Below the pieces are notes generated by a model. It ran no database searches. It saw only the letters and a program-made list of their open reading frames with translations, and had not been told where the DNA came from. A stretch of DNA of 64,000 nucleotides. It comes from Aureobasidium sp. EXF-3400. Its lineage: Eukaryota > Ascomycota > Dothideomycetes > Dothideales > Saccotheciaceae. This document shows positions 54,124-64,000 of the stretch, in pieces. Position numbers and translations under genes: made by a program. The DNA lies in the NCBI GenBank assembly GCA_024195585.1, contig SWBL01000232.1, forward strand, positions 19,449 through 83,448. The letters are read 5' to 3'. Each line of letters begins with the position of its first letter. Positions within the stretch are counted from its first letter, which is position 1.

Positions 54124-55457
54124 CTACTGCATACCCAACCTTCCAACCTTACAACTAGTCTTGACACCCCTAATCATCTCACTCATGACCAAGCCTGTTC
54201 CCAAACTCAACGAAATACCCCAAGGCCCATGTCCAGCAGCCACGAACACACCCTCTGGACTTTTGACACCTCCTAACTTCTTCTCCTCGACTTGACACAG
54301 AATAGGTTCTCCCCTAGGTGTAACAGGTCTAAAGCACAATCCCTCCCTTAAGATCTTAATCTCATGACCAGGAATCCCACACATCCTCTCTGCCGTTTTT
54401 TTCAGCTCTTCAATAGCAGAAGCCTCAATCTTCGCCTCTGTAGCTAGATCAGGCAAAGGAATGCCGCCATCGTTTAACCCTGCAATGTAAATTTCTCCTC
54501 CTATGCGGCTGATGAGTTCAGGGCTGAAGCCTGAGGATGAGGTACTGAAGATTGCATGGCAGCCGTTTTGTTCATGTGAGGTTGTCCAATGAGGAGAGGA
54601 GATTACGATGCTGTGGCCTGCATAGGGCGAGATGGGGAGGTTGAGGGTTGAGGAGGGGAAGAGTGTTCGGAAGACTTTTGGGGTCCAGGCTCCGCAGGCG
54701 AAGAGGAGGGATGTACATGGGACTGTTTATTGTGTTAGCATAAGGATAGCGGGTTATGATATGGGGAGGAGTGAGTCTACTCTCTGTTTCTGAGCCGTCT
54801 TCCTGTTTGATGTTGAGGGATGTCATGATGTTATTTGTATCTGTGCTTACAGATATTGGTGTTGCTGGTTGATGAAGTTGTACACCTCTCTTCCTACACT
54901 CATCCAACAGAAATTGTGATAATCTCAAAGGATCTCTGTTACCTATCAGCATTGTACGAACTACCATTGGACATCAGAACTTACACCTGAGCAACAGTCT
55001 CATCCGCAGAGATAACATCATAGCCATCATTCTTTCTCCTCGTCAACCATGCCGGTCCTTCACCCTCGACGAACTCATGAGCCCCAGCAACCTCAGCCCT
55101 GCTCCTTCCGTTTTCGAGCCACTCGCCTTCCTTAGTTTCCTCTCCTGTAGGGTCTTCGCCCTCAGCAAACGAAGCACCAGTACTCCTCGAGTATCCCCAC
55201 TCCTGAGCACCATCGTGCTCATCAGCAAGTTGCTTGTGGAGTTTGAAGGAAAGTAGGCCTAACGGTGCAGATGCAGGACCATACCAGTCAGCAGCGAGGA
55301 AACCTCCTGCTTTGCCAGAAGCAGAGGCGAAGAGTTCGGGTGATGAGTCGACGAGATGGATAGATGAGCCAGGTTTAGATTGGGAGAGGTAGTAAGCAGT
55401 TGATACGCCGATGATTCCTGCTCCCAGAATGACCGTAGACTCAGAAGTGTTCATCAT
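54124..55457 (-). CDS. FAD-dependent oxidoreductase of the DAO family, TDA3-like
   Basis: Three exons, 55457-54985, 54935-54781 and 54722-54124, encode about 408 residues. Junctions restore TVAQV|DPLRLSQFLL and SETEI|PCTSLLFACGAWTP. The N-terminus has the dinucleotide-binding VILGAGIIGVSTAYYL, then GKAGGFLAADW, and the C-terminal FAD motif reads CFRPVTPRGEPIL...VFVAAGHGPWGISLSLGTG. This is the glycine/D-amino-acid-oxidase-like fold. Overall form and size resemble yeast Tda3, an oxidoreductase of unclear substrate, rather than classical D-amino acid oxidase; no PTS1 is present (the end is RLGMQ). The first 45-nt-scale splice options were rejected because they break the frame. Confidence 0.8.
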
Positions 55458-55776
55458 GGAAAGGTTGCTATACAGAGATAGTGTTAGGGGAAATGATAAA
55501 TGCTGGAAAACGTTATACAAAAGCTTCTCAGGAACTAGGGCAAAGAGAACGATCGTTTTTCAGCCAAAGACACAGACACCAAAAACACTGTGACATCGCA
55601 GATGGAACCTGCTTGCATTCTCTGATACAGATATATACTGAGGCAAAAGAGGAAGGTGGGTGAAAGGGACGCTCGGTGACGTGTGCGGGGCGGTGGGGCT
55701 CTCGAAGCAACTTCATCCGAAGTTTTCTTGTCCAGCAAACACAGCTTCTTGTATCAACAACCAATAGAAATTCATC
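55458..55776. promoter_or_regulatory. Divergent promoter of the DAO and SDR genes
   Basis: The two oppositely transcribed oxidoreductase genes share about 320 bp, so they may be co-regulated. No TATA box or clear regulator site stands out. The overlapping minus frames here have no domain. Confidence 0.4.
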
Positions 55777-56643
55777 ATGGCCGCCAGCAAAGTTGTCATT
55801 CTGACCGGAGCATCGCGAGGTAAAGAGAAACAGAGCATGAAAAAAAGAAACGGAAATTGATGAGAGTTGATAGGCATTGGCCTTGCGATTGCACACTATC
55901 TGCTTAAACAATCATGTCGCGTTGTGACGGTTGCCAGAAGTCGCGAGCCTATGGACAAGCTGAGCGAGCAATACCCTGGACAAGTCGAAGTCCTCGCTGG
56001 TGATTTGTCGGATCTTTCGCTCGGACAAAAGGCAGCAGACCTTGCCAAGTCCAAGTGGCAGCGCCTCGACAGCATCATTGTCAACCACGGCATTCTTGAT
56101 CCTGTCAAGCGCGTCGCCAACGTCGAAGCAGAAGAGTGGAGACAGTTGTTCGACGTCAACGTCTTCTCAGCCATCGCTTTGGTCAGTCGACCCTTTACTG
56201 TTGAAGTAGAGGGCCAGGGCTAATTATCGACACAGGTCAAGGCATCTCTGCCAGCACTCCGTGAATCGAAGGGTAGTATCATCCTTTGCTCTTCTGGTGC
56301 GGCCACTGGCAACTACGCCACTTGGGGAGCGTATGGTGCATCCAAGGCTGTGTTGAACCACCTTGCCCAGACTCTTGCGGTCGAGGAACCCGACGTGACC
56401 ACCGTGAGTATTCGCCCTGGTGTAGTAGATACGGAGATGCAAGTATCTATCCGCAACGTCCACAACACCCACATGGACGCAAAAGATGCGGCCAAGTTCA
56501 AGGAGCTGAAGGAGACAGGAGGTTTGCTCAAGCCTGAGCAACCTGGTCATGTCATGGCCAAGCTGGCACTCGATGCGCCTAAGGACTTGAACGGCAAGTT
56601 TTTGAGTTGGAACGATGAGAAGCTCGCGGCTTTCCAGGAGTAG
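55777..56643 (+). CDS. Short-chain dehydrogenase, IRC24/YIR035C-like
   Basis: Three exons, 55777-55819, 55874-56181 and 56236-56643, encode 252 residues. The first intron splits the nucleotide-binding motif: TGASR|GIGLA. Other classical SDR landmarks are NHGILD, the catalytic Ser region SIILCSSGAA, and YGASK with the catalytic Tyr and Lys. A C-terminal LNGKFLSWNDEKL is typical of the yeast Irc24/YIR035C and sepiapterin-reductase-like group. The likely activity is NADP(H)-dependent reduction of a dicarbonyl or similar small ketone; the substrate is unknown. It is divergent from the DAO gene. Confidence 0.87.
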
Positions 56644-57651
56644 TAGACTAAAAACAGACTTTTTCAGACGTCAGTCGGATGTACTTCAAAATGTGTTCTG
56701 AAGCGAGGATTGGATGAATGAGTGCAGTCAGTTGAAAGATGAAAAGCAATACATTTTGATCACCATACGGCGTAAGCCTTCAGGTTTAGCATGGAATGAT
56801 TTTGTTCATCACGCAAGGAGGGTGGTAGCGAAGTGAAGGAGGTACTAACCTTACAATGCATAGAACTTCGAGAAGTGTTGAAGATATTGGTTTCTAACTG
56901 TACCTAGACATGTGTTGGTAAACATGAAACTGACGGAGGTTGTGGAACAGTGGAAGTTGAGAAGAAGGATTTCAGGTAATCGAACCATTATTTTATTCCT
57001 CATGGTAATAGGAGGTGTATATAACATAATTTTCTCATCATGTAGAAAGAAGAAATGATGCCCGAGCATGACTAACCTCGAGTGATATAGCTGAGTGCCG
57101 CGCCAGGCGCACTCAGCGCGCGCTGCCAAAGTCCTTCATCCGAACCAATACTTTGACAAGATGCATGATATATGCAGAGCTTGAGTGAAGCAGGAAAGTG
57201 TAAAGAATATGTCTGGATTGCAATGTTAGCACACATTCATCAAAGATGTTTTTGAGAAATGAGCGTATTGTGCAAGAATTCTATCAGAGAGTCCGTTTGG
57301 TTGAGACAGGTAAATCACCACGTAAAGGTAAGATAGGGGCGACACGAATGTTCATCCTTGAATTGTGCTGGGAGAGAAGAGGAGGAGAAAGAAGTGATCA
57401 CGTACCTTTTGCGCAGTTGACAGTTGGAAGGAGAAAGCAGAAGGAAAAAAGTCGCGTCCGAAGAAATAGGCTGTGAAGCTCGGACGCGTTGGTGGTGACG
57501 GAAGCTACCGGTGTCATGGTTCATGTGAGACTTAAAGCTGCTGCATTCCCCCAAACTCGCGCGCCGCTGCTATACCATGTTGGCATCGACACTTCTTTGG
57601 CCGAATCGTTGATCTTACCGTGTATCCAGGCTTCAGAAACCAAATCTAAAC
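56644..57651. other. Intergenic region with a GC-rich hairpin
   Basis: This is about 1 kb of AT-rich sequence. Frames of 76-97 codons here have no domain. A hairpin at 57090-57117 is listed separately. I see no RNA gene. Confidence 0.4.
57090..57117. repeat. 9-bp perfect inverted repeat, GC-rich, 10-nt loop
   Basis: GCTGAGTGC (57090-57098) and GCACTCAGC (57109-57117) are exact reverse complements. The loop CGCGCCAGGC allows a second, nested pairing (GCGCC-A-GGCGC). It stands out as a GC island in AT-rich DNA. No gene is close enough for a terminator claim. Confidence 0.5.
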
Positions 57652-58280
57652 ATGTCGGACAAGGAATTCGCTGGTAGGGAAACATTCTTTCTGATGAAAC
57701 TCTCTTTGCGACCAAAGTATGCTAACAATTTACAGGCAGTGACGAGCTCACTCTACCCAGAGGTACACGCTGCTCTAGTAATGAGACCAACCAATAACTG
57801 CGACTGACAAGGACAACACAGCGACCGTCCAAAAGATCATCACCGAAGTGCTCGCCAACGACCAAGGAATGTCCTTCGCCAAAGAGACACGAGACCTGCT
57901 CATCGAATGTTGCGTCGAATTCATCACCATGATATCCTCGGAAGCAAACGAGATTGCCGAAAAGGACGCGAAGAAGACAATAGCCTGTGAACACATTGTC
58001 AAGGCTTTGGAAGAGCTAGGCTTCAATGAGTACGTGCCGGACTTGCTCGAGGTGGCACAACAGTTCAAATCACAACAAGCGGTGAGTCGGATACGGAAAC
58101 ACAACCTGGTCGAGGAAGGTGCTGATACAGACATGACAGAGTCGCGAAAAGAAGCAAAGCAAGATTGAGCAGTCTGGCATGACCGAGGAGGAACTGCTTA
58201 GACAGCAGGAAGAGCTGTTTAGATCGGCCAACGAGAAGTTCAATGCTGGTCCTGCAGAGCCTGCCGAGCCGGCAGCATGA
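57652..58280 (+). CDS. NCB2: NC2-beta (Dr1), TBP-binding histone-fold corepressor subunit
   Basis: Four exons, 57652-57673, 57736-57762, 57822-58081 and 58140-58280, encode 149 residues; two micro-exons carry only the first 16 residues (MSDKEFAGSDELTLPR). The histone fold is residues 17-100 (VQKIITEVLANDQGMSFAKE, IECCVEFITMISSEANEIA, KTIACEHIVKALEELGF). A Lys/Gln/Glu-rich tail (MTEEELLRQQEELFRSANE) follows and ends in a Pro/Ala stretch. Dr1 pairs with NC2-alpha (Drap1/Bur6) and clamps TBP on promoters, blocking TFIIA and TFIIB. Intron positions inside the short N-terminus are typical for this gene in fungi. Confidence 0.94.
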
Positions 58281-58676
58281 TGAAAGACAGCAAGGGAGAT
58301 ACAGCAGCTGGGATCAGAGGCGTCAAGGGCGTTTGGGACGATACGATTCTTCTTTAGATACCCCATCTCTACTGGTTTATGTTAGACTATGGCGCAACAT
58401 GGGATGGAAGGAGCAAGACAGCATATGGTCGTTTGTCTGCAATCAAACTTTCCTTTACAAGTGTGGACTCTTTTGATATTGAAGATGATTGATGATATTT
58501 GGAGAGGCGCATGTGACAGTGACGAATGGCCAAGACCCCACACTCTGGTCGGCCTCGGCCGCCGTCCATGATCGAGCATCCAACCCAGTGCCAGCACCCA
58601 AAGCATATCGCCCACATCTTTTTCCCAAACACACACCTTTATGCTAGACAAGTCTCACGACTAACACGCAATCATC

Positions 58677-59446
58677 ATGTCGGGCCTCGAAAAGGCTCTC
58701 TTCAACCTCAAGGTACACATCTCCTCACCCACCCCACCACACCCGTCATGCCTATTGCGACCTCTCACTAACACATGACTTCCCGCATAGTTCACCGCCA
58801 AACAACTCAACCGCCAATCCGCCAAAGCCGGCAAGGACGAGAATGCCGAGAAAGCAAAACTGAAAAAGGCTATCCAGCAAAACCACGGCGACATTGCCAA
58901 AATCTACGCTCAGAACGCCATTCGCAAGCAGAACGAGAAGCTCAACCTATTGCGCCTGGCTTCAAGGATTGATGCTGTCGCTAGTAGAGTCCAGACTGCT
59001 GTGACCATGCGTCAAGTCACGGGCAGCATGGCGAATGTGGTAAAAGGCATGGATGGAGCCATGAAGGCTATGGATCTGGAAAAGGTGAGTGTTATGCTGT
59101 TGCCTTGAGCTGCTTCAGATAGTCGCACCAGTCGGGAGAAGAGCTGTTTGGCTGACAGAGATAAAACATCCAGATCTCAGCAGTCATGGACAAATTCGAG
59201 ACGCAATTCGAGGATCTGGATGTTGCGACCGGATACTACGAGAACGCCACCTCCAGCGCCACTGCTGTAGGCACACCCCAAGAAGATGTCGACAGACTCA
59301 TGTCGCAAGTCGCCGACGAAGCTGGCGTTGAACTCAATCAAGAGATGGCTGGTGCAACTCCCGCACAGGGTATCAAGGCCCCTGCCAACCCCACCGAAGT
59401 CGAGGAAGACAACCTGGGTGAGAGGTTGAGAGCTCTGAGAAGCTAG
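58677..59446 (+). CDS. DID2: ESCRT-III-associated protein Did2/CHMP1 (Vps46)
   Basis: Three exons, 58677-58712, 58791-59084 and 59174-59446, encode 200 residues, equal to yeast Did2 (204). The Snf7-type helical core shows [39 protein letters not shown] and [16 protein letters not shown], and the [17 protein letters not shown] helix is also present. The C-terminal [10 protein letters not shown] is the MIM1 motif that recruits the MIT domain of Vps4. Did2 helps Vps4 disassemble ESCRT-III at multivesicular bodies. It lies about 400 bp downstream of NC2-beta on the same strand. Confidence 0.95.
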
Positions 59447-60496
59447 ACGAGGAAGAGGCTCAGGACACTAGAAGATTCGAAAGACCTTTTTGATTCAGCA
59501 GGCTTGGAGTTTGGGCGTCTTTTTCGATGCTTATGGGATGGCGTGGATTCGATCGACAGATGCATACCTACTGACTACTGTGTATATCACGTTACATGTT
59601 CAAACACACCCACAAGTCCTCGATGTGAGGTGATTTTCCCGAGATCCTTAGTATGATTTCTGATCACAGCCTATGCCTGAGACGAACTTATCACGTATAG
59701 GCATTGAGTCTGCTCAAGACTCGGCGCTGGTCTGGGACCTCAAAGCAGCTACAGGTACCAGCTTTTGGTAGCATGAGAGCCCAGAGATGACCAGCTTTGG
59801 TCTATATCCATCCGTGTCTTGGCCCTGAGCAGGCAGTCTAGATCGCTAACACTCACTGGCATCTGCGTCCAAATCCAAGAGCATGTGTTGGCTGATGTGC
59901 GGTACCTTGTCAAACGAATAATCTCTATCCTGTGCTCCTCAGTAGAGGTTATCAACCGTCTACAGTTGATCAAAAGTAATATTGTCAAGGTAAATTGTAG
60001 CGCGCTCTGCATCGACAACCCGTATAATGTGATTGAACAACCCGGTTGCTTGATGAGATCACTCGAGCCAGTCAGTACTGCATGGGATACTCTGCTTTTC
60101 TGTGCTTGTTCTTTGATGACATGCAACCTTGCCAAATGTGATTGTTATTGTGCTCATGGCCAAGGTATAGAAAGCCCACAGAAGTATGAGCGGGCAAACA
60201 CGAGCACATTTGCGTGAACTGCGAGATGCATGTCGAAGGCATTAGATTTTCATTTGTGTTTGCCATTCAGGCCTTAATCTATCGTGTCGCAGCAAAAATC
60301 ACACTCATTACATCTATACGTAAAACAGAGAGGGGCCTCATTAACCCCCAATGAAGTTGTCAATAAACGAGCGTGTCAGTCATCCAAGTTCTTCGTGTTC
60401 TTTTCGTTCTCCTTTTGTTCTTTCAAATATGCACATGTTACTGCAGCCAAAAGACAGATTGCAGCTAGGCAAGGGACCAATGAGGCATGCTTGGGT
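59447..60496. other. Intergenic region between convergent genes
   Basis: About 1 kb with frames of 128-132 codons on both strands that overlap each other and have no domain. It should contain both 3' UTRs. No repeat or RNA gene was noticed. Confidence 0.45.
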
Positions 60497-62056
60497 TCAA
60501 GCAAACTTGCCATTGGCACCACCTTTCTGCAACCTGATGGATTCAGAAGCCAAGCGGTTTGCCTCGGGTCTCTGGGTTGGGGGCGCGCCAGCCTTCAATG
60601 CCATCCACTTTTCTTCGGGAATGGTCAAGCAGTTGATACCCAAATAGTTGCAGATGCTGTTGCAAACATAGATGGCCCAGCGCGCATATACAATGGTTGC
60701 GAATGCGAGATATCCTCTCAGGAACCAGAGTTCAGAGCTTGCGGACAGACCAGGGAGACCAATGTAAGGCAGGTTGATGAGAATGCTGCCGAGAAGGAGT
60801 GGAGCCAGCATGATAGTCCACATGGGGAAGTCCTGGCGGGTAAGATGCGCAAGAATGATTTTGGTTGTCATGCGGCCGAAAGCTGGCGAAAGGGTGAAGC
60901 AAAGCAGGGATAGGTGGTTATCCTTGAGCAAATGCGAATAAGGCGATCCCAGCCAAGCGCACAGAGAACCAGTAAAGATGAAGATGGGAGCCCATTCCAG
61001 CAGGACAGGTATCAAGGATTGGTTTCTGCCCTTTCTTGCCTGGTATACGTTGTTGACGCAATCAGGAATATGTGCGAGACAGAGTCCGAGAATCAAGATA
61101 GGGCCCCAGAGATCGAGGAAGCAGGTCTTGCCGAGGAATTGCTCGTGGCCGAAGAGGGAGGCTAGCGGAGATGTCCAGAGCGTAGGGCCGTAGTAACCAG
61201 AGAGGATCATGATGAGAGCAGCAATGATGAGGCCTTCGGTGGGGCCATTGAAGTAGCCAAGGAACAGGGTGTGGGTGTGGTACGTCTCCCAGGTCGAGAA
61301 GAACATGGGCAGCGTTGGGACGAGTGCAGTGAGAGCACCGAGGCGTGTTGAACCAAGACCCATGGCCGATGTTTCGAGGAGGGATGCGAGTGTGCAGTTG
61401 AGACTGTCGATGCCGTGGCTGTTTGGTCCGCCCCTGTCAGCATTGCTCCTGCCGGATTGAGGTAGGGGGTAGCACTTACTCAAAGAGCTCACCCAATGGA
61501 GACGAAGTTCCAGTACGACGAGCTTGCTTGCCATCAATGTTGTCCATGGTGCTGTACGCCCAGATGCCGAGGGCGTAGCTGTAGTAGACCCATGAGGGAG
61601 CGAGACCGGTCAAACCAGGGTCATAGATGAGCATGAGGATGACATTGCTGATGATGCAGAAGAAGCCCAGCAGCGTCACCATGTTGGGAGCCAGCCATAG
61701 TGGCAGAAATTCAACGCATGCGTTCCACTGTTCGACGGCACCTCTGAGTCAGCCCTTGTTGTCTCATTGTATCTTCAATGCCTGGTTGTATGCAGGGTTC
61801 CGTTATGCCATTCCCATTTCCATGCTCTTGCTTGATGTGTGTGTTTGTCGCAGTCTTGCCGGGTAGTTCGAGGATTGAAGGGTCGCGATCAACGTACATA
61901 GTGTTTCAGGACATAGCGCGAGGTGAACGACTTGTCGACAGACGAGTACTTGTATAGCTTCAAGTTGGCCAAGGCGTCTTCTGAGAGAGGACCCTCGAGA
62001 GTGGACGAATCTGTCCCTGTCAGCCTCTTGTATTCTTGCTGCAGCAACTCGCTCAT
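60497..62056 (-). CDS. EPT1: CDP-alcohol aminophosphotransferase, Ept1/Cpt1 type
   Basis: Exons 62056-61898, 61727-61480 and 61418-60497 encode about 442 residues. The CDP-alcohol phosphotransferase signature D-x2-DG-x2-AR-x8-G-x3-D-x3-D is complete across an intron: MDNIDGKQARRTGTSS...GELF|DHGIDSLNC. About eight hydrophobic segments follow. These ER/Golgi enzymes transfer phosphoethanolamine or phosphocholine from the CDP form to diacylglycerol, the last Kennedy-pathway step. The start is uncertain: the ATG at 62056 gives MSELLQQEYKRL. An upstream ATG at 62088 with a strong GTAAGT donor at 62078 and acceptor CTGACAG before 62016 gives a shorter start MRSRTDSSTLEG in the same frame (432 residues). 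Confidence 0.92.
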
Positions 62057-62088
62057 AGTGTGAAAGGATAGAACTTACTGGATCTCAT

Positions 62089-62859
62089 TTCCAACCGGCG
62101 ACACTAAATAAAAAAAAGAACCTTAGTCAAGCAACAACAAGGAACCGTTCGGACCGCGACTTGACCGAACGCCCGCACTGTTCGCAATCCTCTCCTGAAC
62201 GGGATACGCTGTTATACGGTGTGGGGGCACGACCACAAACTCTTGTGCTGGCGACACTTTGGATCGATTTCATCCCAAGACCGTACCACGTCGTCGATCT
62301 AGCTGTAAAAATGCAGAGTGTTATTGATCTACTAGTTATGCCCACAGAGAACGTGACAGAATAATGCTCTCCCTGGACATCACTCAATTCATTATAATAC
62401 TGTGCCTTTTGACAGCATCGAAATCTCCCGGCAAGAATGTTGGAGCAACACGCTGACTTGAATTATCAATTCCATTGAGGACATTCGCAATCTAAGACAA
62501 ACTAGGATACAATACATAAACTATAGATCATCCTTTTGGTGATGTAGGACCACACAATGTTATGACAAGTAATTAGGAAAATTCACTTAGATATGCACGG
62601 CACAGACAGATAGACAGATATTCTTTTGACATGATTGTTCATTGAAGTTTTTGACTGCTTTTCGTGTAGCTTTCCATCTCGCAAAAAGCAAGCCAGCAAC
62701 ACCCTAAACTGCCTGTTTTGAGATGCCCGCTGCCATGCTAGCGATCACCTGCATCTCATAAAAGAAAAATCGAGCATAGCTTTTTGAACCCAGCTGTACC
62801 AATCTAAACCACAGAAACAAAGAAGAACGCCCATTAAACCGTCATATGATGCAAGACGT
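62089..62859. other. Intergenic region upstream of EPT1 and downstream of SSB
   Basis: About 770 bp. It includes the EPT1 promoter and the SSB 3' UTR, which may contain an intron ending at 62749. Open frames near 62161-62387 have no domain. I see nothing else. Confidence 0.4.
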
Positions 62860-64000
62860 TTACCTGGTGGACATGGCCTTGGTAACGACACGCTTGAGGG
62901 CCAACTCCTTCTTCTTGAGGTCGTCGGCAGAGGAGTCCTCGATCTCGAGCTGGGCCATGGCGTCGCTGAGAGCAGACTCAATCTTCTCCTTCTGGTTGCG
63001 CTTGAGCTTGAGGGAGAGGGTAGGGTCGGAAACGATCTCCTCAACACGGGAGATGTAGGACTCGAGCTGCTGGCGGGACTCGAACTTCTTGGTGAAGGCC
63101 TCGTCGGAGGTCTTGAACTTGGCGGCATCCTCAACCATCTTGTCGATCTCAGCGGAGCTGAGCTTACCAACAGAGTTGGAGATGGTGATGTTGGCACTGC
63201 GGCCGGAGGTCTTCTCAGTGGCGGTGACCTTCAGGATACCGTTGACATCGACCTCGAAGACACACTCGAGAACGGCCTCACCGGCGCGCATGTGGGGGAT
63301 GGGAGCAAGAGTGAATTCACCGAGAGAGGTGTTGTACGAACATTCTTGGCGTTCACCCTAGAAAGAGTTAGCAAATGATATGGAGATAGATTGAAGCTTC
63401 AAATTTTACCTGGTACACGGGGAATTGAACTGTTGTTTGGCCATCTGCGACGGTGGTGAAGGTTCTCTTCTTGATGGCTGAACGAAATGGTTAGCAAATT
63501 GTGTCACTGAAGACGAGGCAAGTTATGACATACTGGGAACGGTGGTACCGCGGGGAACGACGGGGGCGAAGATGTTACCCTCCATGGCAACACCGAGGGA
63601 GAGAGGGCAGACATCGAGAAGGAGGAGGTCAGCGGTGTCAGCGGAGGTAGCCTTTCCGGAGAGGATACCGGCCTGGACGGCGGCACCGTAGGCGACAGCC
63701 TCGTCGGGGTTGATGCTCTTCTCGAGCTTCTTGCCGTTGAAGAAGTCGGAAAGGAGCTTCTGGATGCGGGGAATACGGGTGGAACCACCAACAAGGACGA
63801 TCTCGTCAACCTTGGACTTGTCGATGTTGGCATCCTTGAGGACCTGCTCAACAGGCTGGATGGTGCCGTTGAAGGCCTTGGCGTTGATGTCCTCGAAACG
63901 GGCACGGGTGATGTTGGCGTTGAAGTCCTCGCCGTCGAAGAGGGAGTCGATCTCGACGGTGGCCTGGGTACCGTTGGAAAGAGTACGCTTGGCACGCTCG
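62860..64000 (-). CDS. SSB1: Ribosome-associated Hsp70 Ssb, C-terminal part (cut by window edge)
   Basis: Exons 64000-63534 (open to the right), 63477-63410 and 63357-62860 encode the last 344 residues or so. The visible part starts in the ATPase domain ([55 protein letters not shown]) and runs through the peptide-binding domain ([19 protein letters not shown]) to the lid. The ending [12 protein letters not shown], without EEVD or HDEL, together with [19 protein letters not shown], is characteristic of Ssb rather than Ssa, BiP or mitochondrial Hsp70. Ssb binds nascent chains at the ribosome with RAC. The last codon AGG overlaps a possible intron donor; either form ends in Arg-stop. Confidence 0.95.

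Noticed and set aside
54960..54990. A 26-nt intron in the DAO gene
   Set aside because: Too short for fungi and out of phase; a 49-nt intron with GTAAGT and AACAG restores the frame.
59749..60217. Overlapping frames of 128 and 132 codons between DID2 and EPT1
   Set aside because: They lie on opposite strands over the same bases and neither resembles protein; this is a convergent 3' region.
1..64000. CRISPR array, prophage or bacterial operon structure
   Set aside because: Spliced genes with fungal intron signals across the whole window show nuclear eukaryotic DNA; no regularly spaced repeats with unique spacers were seen, and the only tandem repeat is coding.

Overview
The window is eukaryotic and reads as nuclear DNA of a filamentous ascomycete (Pezizomycotina; a dothideomycete-like fungus is my guess, not shown by the sequence). 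Genes sit on both strands about every 2.3 kb. They are split by short introns of about 50-130 nt with GTAAGT/GTATGT-type donors, CTNAC/CTRAY branch sites and CAG/TAG acceptors. The families are typical of Pezizomycotina: Bli-3, Pfa5, a GH5_12 steryl glucosidase, a PTS1-tagged KAPA-synthase homologue, a Zn2Cys6 factor and an F-box protein. All exon junctions given here were set by hand from splice consensus and reading phase.

Layout. 0-11 kb: tail of an unknown gene, OTU1 deubiquitinase, an HNH-domain protein, ER glucosidase II beta subunit (GTB1 type), a probable gene relic with a strong hairpin, an F-box protein, and the exportin MSN5. 11-20 kb: a steryl-beta-glucosidase (EGH1 type), an ER DnaJ/TPR co-chaperone (DNAJC3/P58IPK type), a Bli-3 flavin-split-barrel protein, an ACS-family MFS permease, and the ribosome-biogenesis methyltransferase NEP1/EMG1. 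21-33 kb: a VOC-domain protein fused to a long low-complexity tail with a 16-residue repeat, a peroxisomal-looking KAPA-synthase-like enzyme, a Zn2Cys6 transcription factor, and the double-bromodomain/BAH subunit RSC1/2.

33-48 kb: a DHA2-type MFS transporter, a Fet3/laccase-type multicopper oxidase with seven exons, a Pfa5-type palmitoyltransferase, two proteins I do not recognise, a palindromic tRNA-like element, and the mitotic-exit TBC-GAP BUB2. 48-64 kb: a SulP sulfate permease with a palindrome and a CYS3-like site upstream, a YwbE-domain protein with a zinc finger, a TDA3/DAO-type FAD oxidoreductase divergent from an IRC24-like short-chain dehydrogenase, NC2-beta (DR1), the ESCRT-III protein DID2, an EPT1/CPT1-type aminoalcohol phosphotransferase, and the 3' part of the ribosome-associated Hsp70 SSB, cut by the window edge.

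Functionally the window is a housekeeping-rich chromosome arm rather than one system. ER protein and lipid quality control is well represented (GTB1, DNAJC3, EPT1, EGH1), as are ubiquitin and endosome functions (OTU1, F-box, DID2) and gene expression (RSC1, NC2-beta, NEP1, SSB). I see no CRISPR array, no clear intact transposon and no convincing functional tRNA gene. The most unusual items are the VOC/repeat fusion, unexplained coding-like stretches near 5.2-5.5, 28.5-29.3 and 53.5-53.9 kb, the 43.0 kb palindromic tRNA-like element, and the palindrome upstream of the sulfate permease.
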